Shown: positions 39,914 to 44,897 of the stretch, piece by piece
Layout: each line of letters starts with the position of its first letter
Numbering within the stretch: position 1 is the stretch's first letter
Assembly: GCA_003135635.1 (NCBI GenBank)
Contig: PLCJ01000002.1
Location: 1 to 44,897, forward strand
DNA from: Candidatus Adlerbacteria bacterium
Lineage (GTDB): Bacteria; Patescibacteriota; Minisyncoccia; Phycocordibacterales; SBAW01
Direction of reading: 5' to 3'
Length of the DNA: 44,897 nt
The notes under the pieces: generated by a model
Told to the model about the DNA's origin: nothing
Database searches by the model: none
What the model saw: only the letters and a program-made list of their open reading frames with translations
Translations under genes and position numbers: made by a program

Positions 39914-41677
39914 TTATTGAATAGTGTAAGAAACATTATGCGGGGCAAAAAACGGCCACACACGGTCCGTCTCGATATACCACTGTCGTACGTTAAGAAA
40001 CCGGTCACTCGGTATGCCTATAGTACCAAGATCAACTCCTGCGACGTTGTTGGGTATACTATACAGGTAATCGGGCGTATAGAGAAATATCGCAGGGAGG
40101 TCATTTTGCAACTGCGCATCAAATTGTTTATAGAGTTGTTGCTGGAGCGCTCGATTACTAGCCCCTCTCAATTGACTCAATATTTTATCGGCGATGGGGT
40201 TTGCGTACATCGCAATATTAAGTCCTGGATTGTTGCGCTCGCTTGAGCTCCAGAATGCATAGAGATCTGGCTGGCGGCCAATAACCTCTCCAAATAAAAG
40301 TGCACTATAGGAACGCGGACCGATAACGTTTTGTGCTAAGTCGCCCTGACTGAATACCTTTATATCAACATGCGCGCCCATCTTACCCCAGGCATCGCTG
40401 AAGTACTGCGCGGCCGCATTGAGTTCAGGAGTGTCGGCAGTGGTAAGGGAGAAGGAGAGAATTTCTGTTGTCGCTGATTTTCCACTTCCACTGGTTTTTT
40501 GCAAAGTGCCATCAGTGCCCGGCTTCCATCCTGCGTCAAGAAGCATTTGCCGAGCGCTTGCGATTGATACGGCGGCACTCCCTACATTTGTTGTATCAAC
40601 ATCTGAGGGCAACGGGCCATTTATCGGCGTGCCATATCCATTTAATACGTGCGCAATAAGATCGGGCTTATCGATGGCTGCCGAGAGAGCCGCGCGTACC
40701 GTTTTATCTTGGAGCACAGGCGATTGGCTCTCGTTGAAAAATACTCCGTAGATACGATTGAGGGGCGCACTCGTAATAGGAAAACCCGTAAGATTGGAGA
40801 GATTTTCCGGTGACAATCCCCCCGCTGCTCCTATCTCGCCTCCCTTAAGGGCCGCTTCAAGTGCAGCTTCACTTTGGTAAAACCTCAGGGTTATATTTGA
40901 CAGATATGGTTGACCAAGTGTGTTACTCCCAAAAGCAGAAAGGGTATAAGAAGAGGGAATACCATCTGAGCCTTGTTTAATGGACGCTATGCGGTAGGGA
41001 CCCGAGCCGACAGGGTTGGTATTGAGATTACTGAATGGAAAATTGTCATCGCTCACAGCACTCCAAAGATGTTTTGGTAATATCCCAAGAGTAAGATTGT
41101 CTATAAAGGGTGCGTAGGACTGCTTCAGTGTAAACACTATGGTATGAGGATCAGCTGCTGTGACCGTTACGCCATTCCAGTTGGCGCTCACCGGACTTTT
41201 AAGCGCCGGATCCTGTGTTTTTTGAATGGTAAATACAACATCGTCCGCAGTAACAGGCGTCCCGTCGTCAAAGGTGGCGTTGGGGCGCAGTACAACAGTA
41301 TAGGTGAGGCCGTCGCTTGAGATGGTATAGCTTTGCGCTAAATCCGGCGCGTAGGAGCCATCAGGCATTGCCCGCAGAAGTCCCGAGTACACCAGTTGGG
41401 TGAGGTCGTGGTCGGCGTCTGAAATTGCCAATACTGGGTTGATGAAACGAGGAGTCCCAATGATACCTTCTGTAAGTGTTCCTCCATAGGAGGGAATGGT
41501 GACCAGTATCGCACCATTTAGAAGATACAGAAGAGCAAAAGAGCACACGACGCATACAGCTGCAAAAAAACAAAAAACAACCTGACCACTTAGCGAAAAG
41601 GACCGGAGTGTACTCTCCGTGGTATCCAAAAATGGCAGGGAAACCAGCCGAGACAGGCTACGCCAAAAGTCACGCAT
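39914..41677 (-). CDS. Membrane-anchored oligopeptide-type ABC substrate-binding protein
   Basis: 587 residues: soluble N-terminal stretch, TM helix (about 32-55), then an SBP family 5 domain with GGTLTEGIIGTPRFINPVLA, DLTQLVYSGLLR, LAQSYTISSDGLTYTVVLRPNATFDDGTPVTADDVVFTI (written in part) and C-terminal YTPDYLYSIPNNV. It would bind peptides or similar solutes outside the membrane. No lipobox; it is held by the TM helix. No permease or ATPase genes are adjacent, so the transporter is elsewhere or it works alone. secG lies 12 nt upstream. Confidence 0.92.
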   Translation of the reverse strand: MRDFWRSLSRLVSLPFLDTTESTLRSFSLSGQVVFCFFAAVCVVCSFALLYLLNGAILVTIPSYGGTLTEGIIGTPRFINPVLAISDADHDLTQLVYSGLLRAMPDGSYAPDLAQSYTISSDGLTYTVVLRPNATFDDGTPVTADDVVFTIQKTQDPALKSPVSANWNGVTVTAADPHTIVFTLKQSYAPFIDNLTLGILPKHLWSAVSDDNFPFSNLNTNPVGSGPYRIASIKQGSDGIPSSYTLSAFGSNTLGQPYLSNITLRFYQSEAALEAALKGGEIGAAGGLSPENLSNLTGFPITSAPLNRIYGVFFNESQSPVLQDKTVRAALSAAIDKPDLIAHVLNGYGTPINGPLPSDVDTTNVGSAAVSIASARQMLLDAGWKPGTDGTLQKTSGSGKSATTEILSFSLTTADTPELNAAAQYFSDAWGKMGAHVDIKVFSQGDLAQNVIGPRSYSALLFGEVIGRQPDLYAFWSSSERNNPGLNIAMYANPIADKILSQLRGASNRALQQQLYKQFDAQLQNDLPAIFLYTPDYLYSIPNNVAGVDLGTIGIPSDRFLNVRQWYIETDRVWPFFAPHNVSYTIQ

Positions 41678-41689
41678 GAAGCTTATGAA

Positions 41690-41920
41690 TTATTTAACGG
41701 TGAGAGCAATGAACGCTGACAGGGCAAACAATATACTGATAGCAATGGTGGTGTAAAAGAGATATTTCTCCAAGCCACGACGAGTATTATACGTTGCGCT
41801 GAAGTTATCTCCGCCGAGCGCCCCACCGAGAGACGCTCCCGTTTGCTGGAAAAGCACAGAAACGATAAGCACAACGGAGAGCACTATCTGGATGTACGGG
41901 AGTATCCCCTGCAGGATCAT
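41690..41920 (-). CDS. secG: Protein-export membrane protein SecG
   Basis: Non-essential third subunit of the SecYEG translocon. 76 residues from the ATG at 41920: two TM helices (about 4-24 and 51-72) with the conserved loop VLFQQTGASLGGALGG between. GTG at 41938 in the same frame is less likely because the promoter's -10 box lies 8 nt before the ATG. It is followed by the substrate-binding protein gene. Confidence 0.93.
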   Translation of the reverse strand: MILQGILPYIQIVLSVVLIVSVLFQQTGASLGGALGGDNFSATYNTRRGLEKYLFYTTIAISILFALSAFIALTVK

Positions 41921-41928
41921 TGCTCTTG

Positions 41929-41957
41929 ACTCTAGCACGATTTATCCGTAGATGCAA
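41929..41957 (-). promoter_or_regulatory. Promoter of secG
   Basis: Minus strand TTGCAT (41957-41952), 17 nt, TAGAGT (41934-41929), ending 8 nt before the ATG; TG precedes the -10. Near-leaderless transcript. Confidence 0.5.
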
Positions 41958-42012
41958 TTTGACATTCTTAAAAATCACTGCGGGCAAAGACGCAATGACG
42001 CTCTTGGCATTC

Positions 42013-42042
42013 TTGACAAGTGCCCGCCGCCTTCATTATACT
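42013..42042 (+). promoter_or_regulatory. Promoter of groESL
   Basis: TTGACA (42013-42018), 18 nt, TATACT (42037-42042). Predicted start near 42049, leader about 72 nt. Confidence 0.7.
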
Positions 42043-42054
42043 GCTGCCGAATCC

Positions 42055-42081
42055 GCGCGAATGGGCAATACTTTTTCGCGC
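42055..42081 (+). promoter_or_regulatory. Inverted repeat GCGCGAA-N13-TTCGCGC in the groESL leader
   Basis: Perfect 7-bp arms just after the predicted transcription start. It is in the place where CIRCE would be but is unlike TTAGCACTC-N9-GAGTGCTAA. It may be an operator for another repressor or a temperature-sensitive leader hairpin. Confidence 0.5.
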
Positions 42082-42120
42082 ATCAGGGCTACCCATTTTT
42101 AACCACTTAATCTATACGTT

Positions 42121-42489
42121 ATGAAAAAAAAGAAACACGCAAGGACTACTGCAGCAAAAAAGCAAAACAGTAAAAAAATTCTTCCCAATACCTCGGGCAT
42201 TATGCCACTGGCTGACCGTATCTTGGTAAAGCCGCTCTCGGCTGAGGAAATGAACAAGACCACTTCCTTTGGCATCATCATTCCTGACAGCGCTAAAGAA
42301 AAGCCCGAACAAGGCACCGTAATAGCAGTTGGTCCTGGCAAGCGCACGGACAGCGGCGAAACGTTGACCCCCGGAGTCAAAGTTGGAGATAAGGTGATGT
42401 TTTCTAAATACGGCTACGATGAAGTCAAAATCAATGGCGTTGAGTACTACATCGTAACCGAGAGTAATATATTAGCGATTCTTAATTAA
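42121..42489 (+). CDS. groES: Co-chaperonin GroES
   Basis: Lid of the GroEL folding chamber. The GroES fold begins at MPLADRILVKPL (residue 28) and includes the mobile loop TTSFGIIIPDSAKEKP and GDKVMFSKYGYDEVKINGVEY (in part). The full frame adds a Lys/Ala-rich 27-residue extension at the N terminus (KKKKHARTTAAKKQNSKK). Translation may instead start at ATG 42202, giving 95 residues, the usual GroES length; neither start has a strong ribosome site. groEL follows after 9 nt. Confidence 0.93.
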   Translation: MKKKKHARTTAAKKQNSKKILPNTSGIMPLADRILVKPLSAEEMNKTTSFGIIIPDSAKEKPEQGTVIAVGPGKRTDSGETLTPGVKVGDKVMFSKYGYDEVKINGVEYYIVTESNILAILN

Positions 42490-42498
42490 CGTATATTT

Positions 42499-44142
42499 AT
42501 GGCAAAGCAGATTATTTTCAATGAACGCGCACGCCGCGCACTTAAAAGCGGTATCGATAAATCAGTGGGTGCCGTACGTGTGACGCTCGGTCCGCGGGGA
42601 CGCAATGTGGCTCTCGATAAAGGCTACGGAGCTCCCACGATTACCAACGACGGTGTCTCCATCGCTAAGGAAATCTCGCTTCGCGATAGATTTGAAAACA
42701 TGGGAGCCGAGATTGTGAAAGAAGTCGCGAGCAAAACAAACGATATCGCTGGAGACGGGACCACCACCTCCGTGGTGCTTTTGCAAGCAATTGTTGAGGA
42801 GGGAATGAAACACACCGAGGCGGGACTCAATGCCATGGCGGTGCGCTCCGGTATTGAAAAAGCAACCGCTGATGCGGTTGTGGCACTCAAGGCTCTTGCA
42901 AAGAAAATTCAAAGCGACGAAGAGGTGCGCCAGGTTGCTACCATCGCCGCACAGTCTGAAAGTATCGGTACCATTATTGCCGATACCATCAAAGAGGTGG
43001 GGAAAGATGGCGTTGTGACAGTGGAGGAATCGCAATCCCTTGGTATTGAAAAGGAGGTCGTGGAAGGACTTGAATTTGACCGCGGCTATATCTCGGCCTA
43101 TATGCTCACCAACGTCGAGCGCATGGAAGCATCCTACCGCGATTCGCTTATACTCGTCACTGATAAAAAGATTTCTTCGGTGCAAGAGATTCTCCCCATA
43201 CTTGAAAAGGTTGCTCAGAGTGGCAAAAAGGATCTGGTCATTATCGCGGAGGATGTCGATGGAGAAGCGCTTGCCACATTCGTCGTTAATAAAGTGCGCG
43301 GCACATTCAATGTGCTTGCAATCAAAGCACCCGGATACGGGGAGCGCAAAAAAGAAATGCTTCAAGATATCGCTGTTATGGTTGGCGCAGAAGTTGTTTC
43401 TGAAGATGTCGGAATAAAGTTTGAAAATGTCACGCTCAATATGCTTGGCCGTGCAGGGAAAGTCATTTCGACCAAGGATTCAACTATTCTTGTGGGAGGC
43501 AAGGGTGCCAAAAAAGATATAGATAACCGCGTCGCACAGATTCGCGCGCAGATAGCAAATATTGACTCGAAATTCGATAAGGAAAAACTGGAAGAGCGAC
43601 TTGCAAAGCTCACCGGGGGAGTGGCGGTTATTCGTGTGGGTGCCGCGACAGAAACTGAGATGAAGTATTTGAAACTTAAAATCGAGGATGCAGTCAACGC
43701 CACGAAAGCGGCTATAGAGGAGGGTATTGTTGCGGGGGGTGGATCAGCGTTCATTAAGGCCGCACAGAAACTTTCAGAGTCTTTTGCAAAACACAAAGAA
43801 TCTATGTCGCCTGATATGCGTGTTGGTTACGAAGTGGTACTGAAAAGTCTTGAAAGCCCACTCAGACAAATCGCACACAACGCCGGAGCTGACAGTGGGG
43901 TGATCGTCAATGGGGTCCGCTCGGCAAAAGGCAATGCTGGCTACGACGCAATAAGCGGAGAGATCGTGGGGGATATGATTGCCGCGGGTATTGTTGATCC
44001 AGTGAAAGTAACGCGCACGTGTCTTGAGCGTGCGGCTTCCGCGGGAGCAATGCTTCTTACCACTGAGGCTGCGGTAGCTGAAGAGCCTAAAGACGAAAAA
44101 ACTCCATCCATGCCCTCCGGTATGGATGATATGGATTATTAG
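42499..44142 (+). CDS. groEL: Chaperonin GroEL
   Basis: 60-kDa ATP-dependent folding chamber. 547 residues with KQIIFNERARRALKSGID, VTLGPRGRNV, the nucleotide motif GDGTTTSVVL (near 86-95), GYISAYMLTN and the C-terminal ATP-contact AGGGSAFIKA region. The tail ends in MPSGMDDMDY instead of the common GGM repeats. In operon with groES, under a good promoter. Confidence 0.97.
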   Translation: MAKQIIFNERARRALKSGIDKSVGAVRVTLGPRGRNVALDKGYGAPTITNDGVSIAKEISLRDRFENMGAEIVKEVASKTNDIAGDGTTTSVVLLQAIVEEGMKHTEAGLNAMAVRSGIEKATADAVVALKALAKKIQSDEEVRQVATIAAQSESIGTIIADTIKEVGKDGVVTVEESQSLGIEKEVVEGLEFDRGYISAYMLTNVERMEASYRDSLILVTDKKISSVQEILPILEKVAQSGKKDLVIIAEDVDGEALATFVVNKVRGTFNVLAIKAPGYGERKKEMLQDIAVMVGAEVVSEDVGIKFENVTLNMLGRAGKVISTKDSTILVGGKGAKKDIDNRVAQIRAQIANIDSKFDKEKLEERLAKLTGGVAVIRVGAATETEMKYLKLKIEDAVNATKAAIEEGIVAGGGSAFIKAAQKLSESFAKHKESMSPDMRVGYEVVLKSLESPLRQIAHNAGADSGVIVNGVRSAKGNAGYDAISGEIVGDMIAAGIVDPVKVTRTCLERAASAGAMLLTTEAAVAEEPKDEKTPSMPSGMDDMDY

Positions 44143-44160
44143 TTGAGGTACCCCCAAAAG

Positions 44161-44169
44161 TGATATAAT
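44161..44169 (+). promoter_or_regulatory. Extended -10 of lemA
   Basis: TG-A-TATAAT (44161-44169) ends 6 nt before the ATG at 44176; a TTGAGG at 44143-44148 is slightly too close (15 nt). Leaderless arrangement. Confidence 0.6.
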
Positions 44170-44175
44170 AGCTCT

Positions 44176-44745
44176 ATGATGCTCGTGTATATCGTTATTG
44201 GAATTGTGGTGATAGTGGCGCTGTGGGTCATGGTGGCCTACAACCATTTTGTCACGATGATACAGCGCGCAAAAGAGGCGTGGGCCGATATTGATGTGCA
44301 GCTAAAGCGTCGCTATGACCTAATTCCTAATCTCGTTGAGACGGTAAAAGGATACGCCGCTCATGAACGGGGAGTCTTTGAAAACGTCACCATGGCTCGG
44401 GCGCGCGCAATGAATGCAAGTGGACTCGCCGATAAGGGTGTTGCGGAAAACCAGCTCTCCCAAACGCTCAAGAGTTTGTTTGCAGTTGCAGAAGCCTATC
44501 CTGATCTCAAGGCAAATCAAAACTTTTTGGAGTTGCAGCGGGAGTTGGAAGATACAGAAAATAAAATTCAAGCGGCACGCCGCTTCTACAATGGTAACGT
44601 TCGTGACCTCAATACCGCGCTGCAAAGTTTCCCCGGCAATGTTATTGCAAACTCATTTCATTTTGAACCACGTGAATTCTTTGAGTTGGGAGGGCAAGAT
44701 GCGGCTGCACGAGAACCGGTCAAGGTAAGTTTTGCTAAGACCTAG
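44176..44745 (+). CDS. lemA: LemA family membrane protein
   Basis: 189 residues: N-terminal TM helix (about 3-24), then the LemA helical domain with [43 protein letters not shown] (in part), [31 protein letters not shown] (in part) and the ending [20 protein letters not shown]. Function unknown; a usual neighbour of htpX and often coupled to membrane protein quality control. htpX begins 44 nt downstream, matching the common lemA-htpX order. Confidence 0.95.
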   Translation: MMLVYIVIGIVVIVALWVMVAYNHFVTMIQRAKEAWADIDVQLKRRYDLIPNLVETVKGYAAHERGVFENVTMARARAMNASGLADKGVAENQLSQTLKSLFAVAEAYPDLKANQNFLELQRELEDTENKIQAARRFYNGNVRDLNTALQSFPGNVIANSFHFEPREFFELGGQDAAAREPVKVSFAKT

Positions 44746-44789
44746 CGGCTTCACTTCTTGAGGCGCCCGCATTCCCCGTAATTTATATT

Positions 44790-44897
44790 ATGGCTACACT
44801 CTATACGCATAAGGATGAAAACGTCGCAAAAACATGGGTACTCATGGCAGTGTTTCTGTGTATTGTCATAGCAGTCGGGTGGGGAATTTCATGGTAT
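44790..44897 (+). CDS. htpX: HtpX-like M48 membrane metalloprotease, N-terminal fragment (continues beyond window)
   Basis: The first 36 residues, MATLYTHKDENVAKTWVLM followed by a TM helix (AVFLCIVIAVGWGISWY), match the N terminus of HtpX in Parcubacteria and other bacteria. The HEXXH zinc motif lies outside the window. HtpX degrades damaged membrane proteins. The identification rests on this N-terminal string and the lemA neighbour. Confidence 0.75.
   Translation, partial: MATLYTHKDENVAKTWVLMAVFLCIVIAVGWGISWY

Noticed and set aside
41939-42120. CIRCE element upstream of groES
   Set aside because: No TTAGCACTC-N9-GAGTGCTAA or near match; the inverted repeat present has a different sequence.
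42562-43365. 267-residue antisense frame within groEL
   Set aside because: His/Phe-rich antisense translation typical of groEL shadows; no independent promoter or domain.

Overview
The window reads as a chromosomal segment of a Patescibacteria (Candidate Phyla Radiation) bacterium of the Parcubacteria type, perhaps close to Kaiserbacteria; the lineage is inferred, not proven. Reasons: small compact genes with tiny spacers, many reduced housekeeping proteins (short RF2, MutY without Fe-S ligands), large Ser/Thr- and Gly-rich secreted proteins, a sortase, class II ribonucleotide reductase, RNase J, SecG, LemA/HtpX, and no biosynthetic operons. TGA is used as a stop (for example at 12598, 14636 and 23769), so the standard bacterial code applies and the UGA-recoded Gracilibacteria/Absconditabacteria are excluded. 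I see no transposase, phage module or CRISPR array.

Layout. 1-2307: end of a giant surface protein. 2435-5271: cobalamin adenosyltransferase and B12-dependent ribonucleotide reductase, tail to tail with a shared CTAG. 5439-5646: two Thr tRNAs. 5708-11334: information processing and division (rarA, prfB, ftsE-ftsX, pyrG, tRNA-Gln). 11415-14636: accessory stretch with a repeat-bearing secreted protein, a GC-rich KGG stress protein, a broken tRNA and small membrane or basic proteins. 14642-19606: a dienelactone hydrolase, then a marR-HlyD-HlyD-MFS efflux operon with a clear promoter and operator. 19630-24422: uppS-acyP, msrB, typA, an iron-transporter-like protein and a SanA-like protein. 24510-27642: secreted proteins and a sortase next to its likely substrate. 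27779-30213: an RRM protein, MutY-like glycosylase and a DUF1003/DUF1360 membrane cluster. 30332-31660: an anchored beta-propeller pair. 32243-36425: a four-gene locus of GH130 enzymes, a PMM2-like HAD protein and a PMI-type cupin. 36565-41920: a small secreted protein, small hypotheticals, RNase J, an orphan peptide-binding protein and secG. 42121-44897: groES-groEL, lemA and the start of htpX.

Points that stand out: (1) the 32-36 kb locus could turn beta-mannosides into mannose-1-P, mannose-6-P and fructose-6-P; (2) four copies of an undescribed intergenic element with core TGTTAGAA between 30.2 and 37.6 kb; (3) at least nine genes have a -10 box only 6-8 nt before the start codon, suggesting widespread leaderless mRNAs; (4) a perfect palindrome over the predicted start of the marR efflux transcript; (5) a foreign-looking KGG gene beside a tRNA-Gly 5' fragment; (6) a sortase with a single adjacent substrate.
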